Shown one piece after another: positions 47,396 through 56,685 of a stretch of 64,000 nt of DNA. Under the pieces are notes generated by a model. It had not been told where the DNA came from. It saw only the letters and a list, made by a program, of their open reading frames with translations, and did not search any database. This stretch comes from Micromonospora cremea (GTDB taxonomy: Bacteria; Actinomycetota; Actinomycetes; Mycobacteriales; Micromonosporaceae): NCBI RefSeq assembly GCF_900143515.1, contig NZ_FSQT01000002.1:1675501-1739500 (forward strand). The letters are read 5' to 3'. Positions within the stretch are counted from its first letter, which is position 1. The number at the start of each line of letters is the position of its first letter. Position numbers and translations under genes: made by a program.

Positions 47396-48037
47396 TCAGG
47401 GCAGCTCGACGAATTGAGCCTCGGCGTCAACCGGCTCCTCGCCCGCCGTCGACAGCGACACCCGGATCGGGCCACCGATCGCGTTCAACTCGGCCGTGCC
47501 GACCGTGCCGTCACAGTCGATCTGGGACGGTTCGGTGAGCCGGGCTCCGGTGACCACCAGCAGCATGGCGCCCGGCCGGGTGCACCGGTACTGCAGCAGA
47601 TAGCGGCCGCCGTCGACCGCGGCGGACTGCCGGATCACGCTCTTGCCCGGGGTGAGCTCCGATCGCTCCCGCCAGATCGTCTCCTTGAACAGGGGCAGCC
47701 CACCCGACGGGTCCCCCTGGTAGAAGAAATCACCCGGAGTGCCTTCGACGTCGGTGATCATGCCCGTCTCCGGGTCGATCCGCACGGTCGAGCTCTCCCC
47801 CTCGCGGACGATCTCACCCGATCTGGTGTCCACCTGCACCGTGCGCCGCACGTCGGGCGCGCCGGCAGGCGTGCCGTTCGGCCCGATCTCGTCGAGCCGA
47901 ACCGTCGGGGTGGGAGCCGGCTGGGCCGTCGGAGCGGGGGCAGCGGCCAGCCACCACCAGCCGCCGACGGCCAGGGCGGCCAGGGCCACCCCGACCAGCG
48001 CCGCCGACCGCAGCCGGTCGTCCGCCCCAGCATCCAT
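47396..48037 (-). CDS. Membrane-anchored hypothetical protein
   Basis: A 213-residue protein with an N-terminal membrane helix (SAALVGVALAALAVGGWWWL) and an exported beta-rich domain containing two cysteines (YRCTRP and IDCDGT). No family is recognised. It lies 32 bp before the type III PKS stop, on the same strand and upstream-independent of it, and is convergent with the 46679 gene. Whether it belongs to the phenolic-lipid cluster is unclear. Confidence 0.55.
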   Translation of the reverse strand: MDAGADDRLRSAALVGVALAALAVGGWWWLAAAPAPTAQPAPTPTVRLDEIGPNGTPAGAPDVRRTVQVDTRSGEIVREGESSTVRIDPETGMITDVEGTPGDFFYQGDPSGGLPLFKETIWRERSELTPGKSVIRQSAAVDGGRYLLQYRCTRPGAMLLVVTGARLTEPSQIDCDGTVGTAELNAIGGPIRVSLSTAGEEPVDAEAQFVELP

Positions 48038-48069
48038 GCGGCGAGCGTACCGGCCGGGCCGCGCGGCGA

Positions 48070-49119
48070 TCAGCCCTGTCGATCGAGCAGCGCGGCGTAC
48101 AGGGTGAGGCCGGGACCGAACGCCAGCATGACGATTCGCCAGGGTGCCGCCGCCGTGCGGCTCAGCCGATCCAGGATCAGCAGCACCGTCGGCGAGGAGC
48201 AGTTGCCGTGCTCGTCGAGCGTCGCCCGGGACGCCGCCAGCGCCTGCGGCGGAAGGGCCAGCTCCTGCTCGACCACGTTGAGGATTCGCGGCCCGCCCGG
48301 GTGCACCGCCCAGCCGTCCACCTCGGAGACGGTGGTGCCGTGCCGGGCCAGCAGATCGTCGACCAGCCCACGGACGTGCCGGGAGAGCACCTGCGGCACC
48401 TTCGGCGACAACCCCATCCGGAAGCCGGCGTCGGTGACGTCCCAGGTCATGTGGTCGGCCGTCGAGGTGTCGGTGATCGAGGTGACCTCACGCACGACGT
48501 ACCCCGGGCCACCCGGAACCACCACGGCGGCGACCGCGGCGTCCGAGAAGAGCGCGTGCGAGACGATCTGCTGGGTGTCCACCCGGGCGCTGGACGGCTG
48601 GATGTGCAGGCTGGTCAGCTCCGCACAGAGCAGCAGCGCCGGGCGGCCCCGCGCGGTGACGAAGTCGCTCGCCGCGCCCAGCCCCGGCAGCGCCGCGTAA
48701 CAACCCATGTGGCCGACGAACATCCGCTGGGTGTTCGGAGCCATACCGAGGTCCCGAGCGAGCAGGATGTCGAGCCCCGGGGTGGCGTACCCGGTGCAGG
48801 AGCAGACGATGAACAGCCCCACGTCGCCGGCGCCCAGCCCGGCCGCGGTCAGCGCACGGCCGACCGCCTCCTTGCCCAGCGGCAGCGCCTCCACCTGGTA
48901 TCGGCGCATCCGGCGTTCGGTCGGCCAGTCGGAGACGTCCTCCAGCAGGGGATTGACCGCGGCCTGCCGCCGCGTCACCCCCGAGTTCGCGAAGATCCGC
49001 TGGGCCAACGACCGGGTGGTGCCGGAGAAGTGCCGGGAGAAGAAGCCCTCCCACAACTCGTCCTGCGAAGCGGACGGCGGCTGTGCCGCCCCGAGCCCCG
49101 CGATCACTGGTACGGCCAC
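48070..49119 (-). CDS. Type III polyketide synthase
   Basis: A 349-residue chalcone-synthase-fold enzyme. The catalytic triad is visible: Cys140 in GHMGCYAALPGL, His273 in AVHPGGPRIL and Asn306 in DEHGNCSSP. Alkylresorcinol-type family members extend long acyl-CoA starters with malonyl units to make phenolic lipids. GTG 49119 follows GAGGTGGGG at 3-5 nt. It is the last gene of a minus-strand run (methyltransferase, flavoprotein, PKS) beside a divergent UbiA gene, matching my recollection of the agqABCD cluster of Actinoplanes missouriensis (agqA equivalent). Confidence 0.92.
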   Translation of the reverse strand: MAVPVIAGLGAAQPPSASQDELWEGFFSRHFSGTTRSLAQRIFANSGVTRRQAAVNPLLEDVSDWPTERRMRRYQVEALPLGKEAVGRALTAAGLGAGDVGLFIVCSCTGYATPGLDILLARDLGMAPNTQRMFVGHMGCYAALPGLGAASDFVTARGRPALLLCAELTSLHIQPSSARVDTQQIVSHALFSDAAVAAVVVPGGPGYVVREVTSITDTSTADHMTWDVTDAGFRMGLSPKVPQVLSRHVRGLVDDLLARHGTTVSEVDGWAVHPGGPRILNVVEQELALPPQALAASRATLDEHGNCSSPTVLLILDRLSRTAAAPWRIVMLAFGPGLTLYAALLDRQG

Positions 49120-49213
49120 GATCCCCACCTCTCGTCCGACGCTGTCCTCCCCCGGTTCCTCCCCCCGGCCACCTCGGCCGGCCGATCCCCCGCGCTGGTC
49201 CAACCGCACCGGC

Positions 49214-50383
49214 TCACCAACGCGGGGCCGATCCGTCACGGTCCGGGTCCCCGCCCAGCGCGGTGATGCCGAGCCAGTCGGCGCAGACGTCCGACGTGGC
49301 CGGGTGCAGCGATCCGCAGCGGGCGTCCCGGTAGAGCCGCTCCAACGGGTGGCCGCGTCGCGTCGCCGAGGTGCCCGCCGCCTCCAGCATCGACGCCGCC
49401 ACCTCGGCTGCCGTCGTGCCGGCGAGCAGCTTCGCCCGCCACACCCAGCGGTTGGTCTCCGCGTCACCCGGCATCTCGTCCACCCGGCGGGCCGCCTCGG
49501 CCACCACCAGCTCGGCCGCGGCCGTCGCCGCGTCCGCCCGCCCCAGCCGGGCGCGCACCGCCGGCAGGCCGGCCAGGTTGCGGGCGTTGAGATGCTCGGC
49601 CGCCGCGTCGATCGCCGCCCGGGCCACCCCCACGTAGACCGCCGCGTAGCTGGCCACCAACCAGTGCGGCATCAGCTGAGCGACCACCAGGGCAAGGCCC
49701 TCCACTCCACCGAGCAGCCGGTCGGCCGGCACCGTGACGTCCAGGTGCAGGTCGTGCGAGGAGGTGGCGCGCATGCCGAGCGCGTCCCAGGTCGGCTCGA
49801 CGGTCATGCCCTCCGGACCGGCCTGCACCAGGAACTGGGAGACCACCGACTGGTCCGTGGTGCTACGCGCGGCCACCAGGTAGCCGTCGGCGTGCCCGGC
49901 ACCGGAGCAGAAGGTCTTGCTCCCCTTGACGTGCCAGCCCGCATCGGTCGCCTCGTAGACCGTGCTGAGCTGGGAGAGCCGGGCCCCGGCGCCGCGCTCG
50001 CTCATCGCCACCGCGTACCAGGAGCCCTGCGCCGCGGCGGTGAGCAGCCGGTCCCGAGCGGCCAGCGCCTCGTCCGGCACGCCCAAGGCCTCGGCCAGCT
50101 CCTCGGTCACCGCGCCCAGCGCGCCGGTCACCGAGGCGTGCATGTTGAACACCAGGGCAGTCGCCCCGTTGCCTCGGGCAAGTTCGGTCGCCACTGCGGC
50201 GTACTCGGCGAAGCTGGCGCCCAGGCCGCCCAACGACCGCGGAACCATCAACCCGAACAGGCCAGCCTCCCGCAGGTCACGGAAGTCCTCGACCGGAAAG
50301 GAGCCGTCCCGGTCGTGCTCCGCCGCCCGCGCGGCGAACCGCGGCGCCAACCTGCGGGCCGCCTCCAGCGCGTGCACCGTCAT
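49214..50383 (-). CDS. Acyl-CoA dehydrogenase-like flavoprotein (probable ring hydroxylase)
   Basis: A 389-residue acyl-CoA-dehydrogenase-fold protein: FRDLREAGLFGLMVPRSLGG, VAMSERGAGARLSQLSTVYE and GWHVKGSKTFCSGAGHADGY are the FAD-binding and middle-domain motifs. The catalytic Glu of true dehydrogenases is not evident, and within a type III PKS cluster this class often acts as a flavin-dependent monooxygenase. It would then hydroxylate the alkyl phenol, the role of the oxygenase in the agq pathway. It lies 42 bp after the methyltransferase gene and 94 bp before the PKS gene. Confidence 0.8.
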   Translation of the reverse strand: MTVHALEAARRLAPRFAARAAEHDRDGSFPVEDFRDLREAGLFGLMVPRSLGGLGASFAEYAAVATELARGNGATALVFNMHASVTGALGAVTEELAEALGVPDEALAARDRLLTAAAQGSWYAVAMSERGAGARLSQLSTVYEATDAGWHVKGSKTFCSGAGHADGYLVAARSTTDQSVVSQFLVQAGPEGMTVEPTWDALGMRATSSHDLHLDVTVPADRLLGGVEGLALVVAQLMPHWLVASYAAVYVGVARAAIDAAAEHLNARNLAGLPAVRARLGRADAATAAAELVVAEAARRVDEMPGDAETNRWVWRAKLLAGTTAAEVAASMLEAAGTSATRRGHPLERLYRDARCGSLHPATSDVCADWLGITALGGDPDRDGSAPRW

Positions 50384-50425
50384 ATTGCCCCCTTCTCGGC
50401 GTCCCTTACCCCCGCCACGGCCCGA

Positions 50426-51202
50426 CTATCCGTTGCGGACCCCCCGGCCCTGGTACAACACGGCGGTCGACCGGGTCGGCACGATGCGCGGCGCACGGCC
50501 CGTGGGCGACGCCGCACCGGACGGCCGGGCCGCGCGGGCCCGCCGCAGCAGCCAGGCGACCAGGCCACCGACCTGCGGTCGGATGCCACGCAGCCGCAAC
50601 TCGACGCCGTGCCGGGCGCATTCGGCCACCAGCGCCCGGGCGTCCACGAACAACCGTGGATCGTGGATGCCGCGCGGCACGGTCGGCAGCCGCTCGGCGA
50701 TCCTCACCGCGACCAGCCGGGCCAGCGCCGTGTCGTTCAGGGTGTCCAGCACCAGCAGACCGCCCGGGCGGAGCAGCCGGCACGCCTCCGCCACCGCGCG
50801 CGGCCAGGCCGGCACGTGTTCGAGCAGCTCGCCGGCGGAGACCACGTCGGCACAACCATCCGCGAGCGGGACCGCGGTGGCATCGGCCTGGATCACGCGC
50901 ACCCCGTGGCCGGCGGCCTGGACCAGCGCCGAGCGGGTCAGGTCGACCCCGACATGCCGGTATCCCTTTCCGGCCAGGTGCGGCGCGAGCAGTCCGGCAC
51001 CGCAGCCCAGATCGACCAGGAGCGCGTCGGGCCGGGGAGCCGGTGGCACCAGCGCCGCGCGGGCCTCGGCCAGCCAGTGCAGCATCGCGAACGCGCCATC
51101 CGGCCGCCACCACTCACCGGCCAGATCGTCGTACTGGCGCGGATCGTTGCGCGGCAGCACCCGGGGATCGGTGGACGCCGCGGCCGCAGCCACGTTTCGC
51201 AT
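50426..51202 (-). CDS. SAM-dependent methyltransferase (UbiG-like)
   Basis: A 258-residue class I methyltransferase resembling UbiG: DPRQYDDLAGEWWRPDGAFA at the N-terminus, SAM motif I LLVDLGCGAGLLAPHL, motif post-I HVGVDLTRSALVQA and LLRPGGLLVLDTLN. UbiG-type enzymes O-methylate phenolic rings. In this cluster it would methylate the hydroquinone made by the PKS and flavoprotein. It is first in its transcription unit and divergent from the UbiA gene with a 46-bp gap. Confidence 0.88.
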   Translation of the reverse strand: MRNVAAAAASTDPRVLPRNDPRQYDDLAGEWWRPDGAFAMLHWLAEARAALVPPAPRPDALLVDLGCGAGLLAPHLAGKGYRHVGVDLTRSALVQAAGHGVRVIQADATAVPLADGCADVVSAGELLEHVPAWPRAVAEACRLLRPGGLLVLDTLNDTALARLVAVRIAERLPTVPRGIHDPRLFVDARALVAECARHGVELRLRGIRPQVGGLVAWLLRRARAARPSGAASPTGRAPRIVPTRSTAVLYQGRGVRNG

Positions 51203-51248
51203 GGCTCCGAGCGTGGCACGACTGCTCGGTAACGACCAGACTTCCCTT

Positions 51249-52088
51249 ATGTCGTCGAGGGTGTTAGGGCTGGTCAGGGCGAGCCATCCGGAACCGGCCG
51301 CGGCGGTGACCACAGTGGCGGGTCTGCTGGCCTGGGGCGTGGGGCACCGGCTGGCCGGAGTCGCGTCGGTGGTGCTCGCGGTGCTGGCCAGCCAGCTCGC
51401 CGTGGGCTGGACCAACGACGCGCTGGACGCCGAGCGGGACGCCACGGTGGGACGCACCGACAAGCCGGTCGCCGCCGGTGCGGTCGGCCGCCGCACCACC
51501 GCCTGGGCCGCGGCGACGGCCGCGGTGACCTGCCCGCTGGTAGCGCTGACCACGAACCCCACGGCGGCGTTCTGGCTGACCGTCGCCCTGGTCTCGGCAC
51601 TGCTCTACGACTGGCCGCTCAAGGCCACCGCGTTCTCGGTGCTGCCGTACGCGGTCTCCTTCGGTGCGCTGCCCGCCTTCGTGGTGCTGGGCCTGCCCGG
51701 CGAGCCGACCCCGCCGGCCTGGCTGCTGGCGGCGGCCGCCTGCCTGGGTGCCGGGGCGCACTTCGCCAACGTCCTGCCGGACCTGGCCGACGACGCCCGC
51801 ACCGGGGTGCGGGGCCTGCCGCACCGGTTGGGCGCCGCCGGCAGCCGGGTCGCCGCGGCCGGGTTGCTCCTCGCGGCGACCGCAGCCCTGGTCCTCGGGC
51901 CGCCCGGGCCACCGTCGGCGATCGGGCTGACGGCGGTCGGCGCGGCCGCCGTGGTGCCGGCGGTGAGCTGGCACGCCGGGCGCTCGGCGGTCCGGGCAGG
52001 CCGGCGGCCGGTGGCCGCCTTCCGGGCGGTGATGCTGGTGGCCCTCATCGACGTGGTCCTGCTGGTGGCGAGCGGTCGGGTGGTGTGA
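51249..52088 (+). CDS. UbiA-family prenyltransferase
   Basis: A 279-residue integral membrane protein of 7-9 helices with the Asp-rich site SQLAVGWTNDALDAERDATV and RTDKPVAAGAV, plus a second motif FANVLPDLADDARTGVRGLP. UbiA enzymes transfer isoprenyl groups from prenyl diphosphate to aromatic or lipophilic acceptors. Here the likely acceptor is the methylated alkylhydroquinone, as with AgqD. The MEP genes ispD and ispF, which feed prenyl diphosphate synthesis, lie 5 kb away. Confidence 0.88.
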   Translation: MSSRVLGLVRASHPEPAAAVTTVAGLLAWGVGHRLAGVASVVLAVLASQLAVGWTNDALDAERDATVGRTDKPVAAGAVGRRTTAWAAATAAVTCPLVALTTNPTAAFWLTVALVSALLYDWPLKATAFSVLPYAVSFGALPAFVVLGLPGEPTPPAWLLAAAACLGAGAHFANVLPDLADDARTGVRGLPHRLGAAGSRVAAAGLLLAATAALVLGPPGPPSAIGLTAVGAAAVVPAVSWHAGRSAVRAGRRPVAAFRAVMLVALIDVVLLVASGRVV

Positions 52089-52228
52089 CCGGCACCCGGG
52101 AAGGTGGCATTGCCCGGGTCCGCGTGCGGGCCTCGATCAGCCCCAACTACCCTGGAGCGCGGTCTGCGCGGGTATGGCCACCGTGCCCGGCGTGCGGCCG
52201 GGTGGGGATCGTGACGAGGAGGACCGAC

Positions 52229-52987
52229 GTGACGCGCTCGATCAGGGGATCCCGGCGGGCGGCCCTGCTGCTGTCCGGGATTGCGGCGGCGACCAGCCTG
52301 CTGGCGTCCGGGTGCGGCACCGGCCAGATCGCCGAGACCGCCAACAAGGAGCCGTCGGTCCAGGGCGTCAACCTCTCGGCCGGCAACGGCGCCTTCGTGG
52401 TGCGTGGCCTGCTGGTCGACTACCCGGGCACCGAGGGTTACCGGGCGGGGCAGGACGCAGCGCTCAACGCCGTGATCTACAACGACTCGAAGGACACGGT
52501 GACGGTCACCGTCACCACCGAGAGCGCCCGCGAGGTGGTGATCAGCGGCGGCTCCGCGAGCCCGTCGCCGTCCGCCTCGGAGTCGGCCTCCGCCAGCCCG
52601 TCCGCCTCCGAGTCCGGCTCGGCCAGCCCGTCGGCGACCCCGTCGGAGACCGGGTCGTCCTCGGCCACCCCGTCCGCCCCGGAGTCGGCGCGGGCGTCGG
52701 GCTCGGCCAGCCCCTCTGCTCCGGGCCAGCCCGCCCGGATCGAGCTGGCTCCGCTGAGCTACCTCCAGCTCAACTCCGAGGCCACCCAGCAGCTCCGGCT
52801 GATCGGCCTGACCGAGGAGCTGCGCTCCGGCCAGAACGTCTTCGTGACCTTCGACTTCGGTAACGGCAACACGGTCACCGGCCCCGCGCCGATCGCGGTG
52901 CCGCTCACCCCGGCGGCTCCCCCCTCGCCGATCATCGAGCGCGAGGGCGGCTACGAGGGTGCCGAGGGCGGCACGACCCACGACTGA
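52229..52987 (+). CDS. LpqE-like lipoprotein
   Basis: A 252-residue secreted protein with a twin-basic N-terminus, hydrophobic core and lipobox LLASGC (Cys29). A conserved beta domain follows (VNLSAGNGAFVVRGLLVDYP, AALNAVIYNDSKDTVTVTVT), interrupted by a Ser/Ala/Pro-rich insert of ~65 residues, and closing with LRSGQNVFVTFDFGNGNTVT. GTG 52229 has a perfect AGGAGG at 6 nt. Its place before radA-disA matches mycobacterial lpqE. Role unknown; PCu(A)C-like copper-chaperone folds are the nearest analogy I can offer. Confidence 0.75.
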   Translation: MTRSIRGSRRAALLLSGIAAATSLLASGCGTGQIAETANKEPSVQGVNLSAGNGAFVVRGLLVDYPGTEGYRAGQDAALNAVIYNDSKDTVTVTVTTESAREVVISGGSASPSPSASESASASPSASESGSASPSATPSETGSSSATPSAPESARASGSASPSAPGQPARIELAPLSYLQLNSEATQQLRLIGLTEELRSGQNVFVTFDFGNGNTVTGPAPIAVPLTPAAPPSPIIEREGGYEGAEGGTTHD

Positions 52988-53009
52988 CCGGATCTGAGAT
53001 CGACGAACG

Positions 53010-53043
53010 CCCCGGCGTGGTGCCCACCACGCCGGGGTGTTTT
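53010..53043 (+). terminator. Intrinsic terminator after the LpqE-like gene
   Basis: CCCCGGCGTGGTG (53010-53022) pairs perfectly with CACCACGCCGGGG (53025-53037) and is followed by TGTTTT. It separates the lipoprotein transcript from radA. Confidence 0.9.
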
Positions 53044-53071
53044 CGTCGTACGCGAGGGCTAGCGTCCTGGT

Positions 53072-54529
53072 GTGACCACTCCCCGCTCGACCTCTCCGCG
53101 CGGCGGCACGGCCGGCGGCGCCCGCGGTCGGTCCACCGCCCGCGAGCCACGACCGGCGTACGAGTGCGACGCCTGTGGCCACCAGCCGCCCAAGTGGGTG
53201 GGGCGCTGCCCGGAGTGCGGTGAGTGGGGCTCGGTGGTCGAGTGCACGGTGACCGGGCCGACCGTCTCCGGTCGGGTGGTCAGCTCCCGACTGCCGGCCG
53301 AGCCGGCCCGGCCGATCGCCACCATCAGCGCCGCGCCCGCCCGCGCCCGGCCCACCGGGGTGAGCGAGCTCGACCGGGTGCTCGGTGGCGGCCTGGTCCC
53401 GGGCGCGGTGGTGCTGCTCGCCGGCGAGCCCGGCGTGGGCAAGTCCACCCTGCTGCTGGACGTGGCGCAGCAGTGGGCCGTCGGCGCCGGCAGTCCGTCG
53501 CTGGTGGTCAGCGGCGAAGAGTCGGTCAGTCAGGTCCGGCTACGCGCCGAGCGGATGGGCGCCCTGCACGACCAGCTCTACCTCGCGGCGGAGAGCGACC
53601 TGGGGGCGGTGCTCGGGCACCTCGACGCGGTCAAGCCGGGCCTGCTGGTGCTCGACTCGGTGCAGACCATCTCGACGACCGGCACCGAGGGGGTGCCCGG
53701 TGGGGTGACCCAGGTCCGGGCGGTCACCGCCGCGCTGGTCTCGGTCGCCAAGGAACGGGGCATCGCCACGGTGCTGGTCGGGCACGTCACCAAGGACGGC
53801 CAGGTGGCCGGGCCTCGGGTGCTGGAGCACCTGGTCGACGTGGTGCTGCACTTCGAGGGCGACAAGCACTCCTCGCTGCGGCTGGTGCGCGGCGTCAAGA
53901 ACCGGTTCGGTGCGGCCGACGAGGTCGGCTGCTTCGAGATGCACGAGGGCGGCATCAGCAGCCTTGCCGACCCGTCCGGGCTGTTCCTGACCCGTTACTC
54001 CGAGCCGGTGCCGGGCACCTGCGTGACGGTGGCGATGGAGGGTCGCCGGGCCCTGGTCACCGAGGTGCAGGCGCTGATCGGCGCGGCGGTCGCCGGTTCG
54101 CCCCGGCGCACCGTCTCCGGCCTCGACTCGGCCCGGCTGGCGATGGTGCTCGCGGTGCTGCAACGCCGCACCGAGCGGCTCACCCTGCACGACCGGGAGG
54201 TCTTCGCGGCCACCGTGGGTGGCATCCGCGTGGTGGAGCCCGCCGCCGACCTGGCGGTCGCGCTGGCGGTCGCCTCCGGCGGGCTCAACCTGGCCATCGC
54301 GCCGCACCTGGTGGCGATCGGCGAGGTGGGGCTGACCGGCGAGGTGCGCCGGGTCGGGGCGGTGCCGCGCCGGCTCGCCGAGGCGGCCCGGCTGGGGTTC
54401 AAGGTGGCCCTGGTCCCGCCCGGCTGCGGCCCGGCCAGCACCGGTGCCGGTCCCGAGCAGATGCGCGTGACCGAGGTCACGGACGTTCGCTCGGCGCTGC
54501 ACCATGCGGCCCGCGCGTCCGCCGAGTGA
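53072..54529 (+). CDS. radA: DNA repair ATPase RadA
   Basis: A 485-residue RadA (Sms): an N-terminal C4 zinc finger (Cys32, 35, 46, 49 in CDACGHQPP / CPECGEWGS), a RecA-like ATPase with Walker A GEPGVGKST (118-126), the RadA-specific KNRFG motif and a C-terminal Lon-like domain (GLNLAIAPHLVAIGEVGLTG). RadA promotes branch migration in recombinational repair. The gene lies between a strong terminator and disA, as in mycobacteria and Bacillus, where RadA modulates DisA. Confidence 0.95.
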   Translation: MTTPRSTSPRGGTAGGARGRSTAREPRPAYECDACGHQPPKWVGRCPECGEWGSVVECTVTGPTVSGRVVSSRLPAEPARPIATISAAPARARPTGVSELDRVLGGGLVPGAVVLLAGEPGVGKSTLLLDVAQQWAVGAGSPSLVVSGEESVSQVRLRAERMGALHDQLYLAAESDLGAVLGHLDAVKPGLLVLDSVQTISTTGTEGVPGGVTQVRAVTAALVSVAKERGIATVLVGHVTKDGQVAGPRVLEHLVDVVLHFEGDKHSSLRLVRGVKNRFGAADEVGCFEMHEGGISSLADPSGLFLTRYSEPVPGTCVTVAMEGRRALVTEVQALIGAAVAGSPRRTVSGLDSARLAMVLAVLQRRTERLTLHDREVFAATVGGIRVVEPAADLAVALAVASGGLNLAIAPHLVAIGEVGLTGEVRRVGAVPRRLAEAARLGFKVALVPPGCGPASTGAGPEQMRVTEVTDVRSALHHAARASAE

Positions 54530-54648
54530 CACACCGTGTCGACGGCGACGGCGATACCGGACAGCACGCCGCAAGCGGGAAACGGTTGGAGGGGCGGCAT
54601 CGTGACACATCACAGTAACCACGACAGCACCCACCGCACGGCAGTCCG

Positions 54649-54661
54649 TAGACTGTGCCCG
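54649..54661 (+). promoter_or_regulatory. -10 element giving a leaderless disA transcript
   Basis: TAGACT (54649-54654) ends 6 nt before GTG 54661, so transcription should start at that codon. The -35 region is weak. Confidence 0.5.
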
Positions 54662-55845
54662 TGCCGATCGACCGCGATACCACCAAGCCTGCCGGCGCGC
54701 CGCCTCACGCCCGCACCGGCGGCGTGGGCTCGCCCGCCCGTCCGATCAGCGTGAGCGTGACCGCGGGAGCCGCCGGGAGCGCCGGGGACCCGCTGCGGGC
54801 GAACCTTGCCCTGATGGCACCCGGCACCGCTTTGCGGGACGGGTTGGAGCGCATTCTGCGCGGCCGGACCGGCGCGCTCATCGTGCTCGGCTACGACAAG
54901 GTCGTCGAGGGCCTGTGCACCGGCGGCTTCCCCCTGGACGTGGAGTTCTCCGCGACCCGGGTGCGGGAGCTCTGCAAGATGGACGGCGCGGTCGTGCTCT
55001 CCAGCGACGGCACCCGGATCGTCCGGGCCGCCGTGCACCTGATGCCCGACCCGTCCATCCCGACCGAGGAGTCCGGCACCCGGCACCGCACCGCCGAGCG
55101 GGTGGCCCGGCAGACCGGCTATCCGGTCATCTCGGTCAGCCAGTCGATGCGGATCATCAGCCTCTACGTCAACGGTCAGCGGCACGTGCTCGACGACTCG
55201 GCGGCCATCCTCTCCAGGGCCAACCAGGCGCTGGCCACCCTGGAGCGCTACAAGCTCCGGCTGGACGAGGTCTCCGGGACGCTCTCCGCTCTGGAGATCG
55301 AGGATCTGGTCACCGTGCGGGACGCGGTGGCGGTGGTGCAGCGACTGGAGATGGTCCGCCGGATCGCCGACGAGATCGCCGGCTACGTGGTCGAGCTGGG
55401 CACCGACGGCCGCCTGCTCGCCCTCCAGCTCGACGAGCTGATGGCCGGCGTGGACGCCGACCGGACGCTGGTCATCCGGGACTACCTCCCGGTCGGCCGC
55501 AAGTCCCGCACGCTGGACGAGGCGCTGGTCGAGCTGGACCTGCTCGGCGCCACCGAGCTGATCGACCTGGTGTCGGTGGCCAAGGCGATCGGTTACCCGG
55601 CCGCGTCGGACGCGCTGGACGCCGCGGTCAGCCCTCGGGGTTTCCGACTGCTGGCCAAGGTGCCCCGGCTGCCGGTGCCGGTGGTCGACCGGCTGGTGGT
55701 GCATTTCGGCAGCCTCCAGCGGCTGCTGGGCGCGACGGTGGAGGACCTGCAGGCCGTCGAGGGGGTCGGCGACGCCCGGGCCCGCGGCGTCCGCGAGGGG
55801 CTGTCCCGGCTCGCCGAGGCATCCATCCTGGAGCGGTACGTCTGA
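54661..55845 (+). CDS. disA: Diadenylate cyclase DisA
   Basis: A 394-residue DisA: DAC domain with [13 protein letters not shown] (DGA at 108-110) and [12 protein letters not shown] (RHR motif at 141-143), a long helical linker and C-terminal RuvA-like HhH DNA-binding domain ([20 protein letters not shown]). It makes c-di-AMP from ATP and scans DNA for branched structures. Relative to M. tuberculosis DisA, as I recall it, there are about 36 extra N-terminal residues rich in Ala, Gly, Pro and Thr; the start is supported by the leaderless promoter. It follows radA by 131 bp. Confidence 0.95.
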   Translation: MPIDRDTTKPAGAPPHARTGGVGSPARPISVSVTAGAAGSAGDPLRANLALMAPGTALRDGLERILRGRTGALIVLGYDKVVEGLCTGGFPLDVEFSATRVRELCKMDGAVVLSSDGTRIVRAAVHLMPDPSIPTEESGTRHRTAERVARQTGYPVISVSQSMRIISLYVNGQRHVLDDSAAILSRANQALATLERYKLRLDEVSGTLSALEIEDLVTVRDAVAVVQRLEMVRRIADEIAGYVVELGTDGRLLALQLDELMAGVDADRTLVIRDYLPVGRKSRTLDEALVELDLLGATELIDLVSVAKAIGYPAASDALDAAVSPRGFRLLAKVPRLPVPVVDRLVVHFGSLQRLLGATVEDLQAVEGVGDARARGVREGLSRLAEASILERYV

Positions 55846-55851
55846 CCCGGC

Positions 55852-56568
55852 TCAGCCGGTGATGGTGATCTTTACCGGCGCGCTGAGCTTGGTGCCGACC
55901 CGGGCGAACACCTGGTACGTCCCGACCGGCGGGAACGGGCCGGCGGCCAACCCGCCGCCGTCGCACCGGCTGGTGTCCCGCCCGTTCCAACCCACCTCGT
56001 AGGCACGCTCGAAGCCGGGCGTGAAGGACTGCACGTCCGAACCCTGGACCTTGCCGCAGGTGTCCGACGACCACACCTTCTCGGCCCCGGACTTGATGAA
56101 GATCTCCTGGAGGTCGGCGCCGACGTTCCGGCTGCACGTCCGGTCCGAGGTGTTCTTGATCTTGAGTCGGAGGTCGACCACTGCCCCGCGCTGCACCGAG
56201 GTGGGTCGCGCCACGGACGTCACGCTGATCTCCGCATCGGTGCAGGTGCCGTCGTCCACCGACCCGGCAGCCGAGCCCGGTGGCGGCTCGTTGCTGGTGA
56301 CCTCCGGACTCGGACTCACGGTGTCAGGATCGGCGGACGCCGGCGGAGCGCCGGTCTGCGGGGTCAACACCGGCCCGCCGGGACCCGGGGTCGCGGCGGA
56401 CGTCGGAGCCGACGTTGGCGTCGCCCCCGCCTGCGGTCGGCCGTTGGAGCGACCCGAGCCTGTGCAGGAGTAGAGCAGGACAATCAGGAAGAGAAGCCCC
56501 GCTCCGAGTACGACGGCGCGACGCCGCCAGTACACGGCGGGTGGCAGGGGGCCGACCGTCAGACGCAT
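55852..56568 (-). CDS. Single-pass membrane protein (Rv3587c-like position)
   Basis: A 238-residue protein with one N-terminal membrane helix (VVLGAGLLFLIVLLYSCTG), an ~80-residue Pro/Thr/Ala linker and an exported Ig-like domain with paired cysteines (DDGTCTDAEISV, NTSDRTCSRNVGA, SSDTCGKV, SRCDGG). ATG 56568 is preferred to GTG 56580 because GGGAGG lies 4 nt before it. It occupies the place of mycobacterial Rv3587c after disA. Function unknown. Confidence 0.7.
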   Translation of the reverse strand: MRLTVGPLPPAVYWRRRAVVLGAGLLFLIVLLYSCTGSGRSNGRPQAGATPTSAPTSAATPGPGGPVLTPQTGAPPASADPDTVSPSPEVTSNEPPPGSAAGSVDDGTCTDAEISVTSVARPTSVQRGAVVDLRLKIKNTSDRTCSRNVGADLQEIFIKSGAEKVWSSDTCGKVQGSDVQSFTPGFERAYEVGWNGRDTSRCDGGGLAAGPFPPVGTYQVFARVGTKLSAPVKITITG

Positions 56569-56685
56569 GATGCCTCCCACCGTAGCGGCGCTGCGCCCGC
56601 CAGCCCGGCGCGACGCGCCGGAGCGCCGCCGGCGCGACCCGAGGACCCTCCACTGGGGACGCGAGGATCGGTCGCCCGCGCGCGG

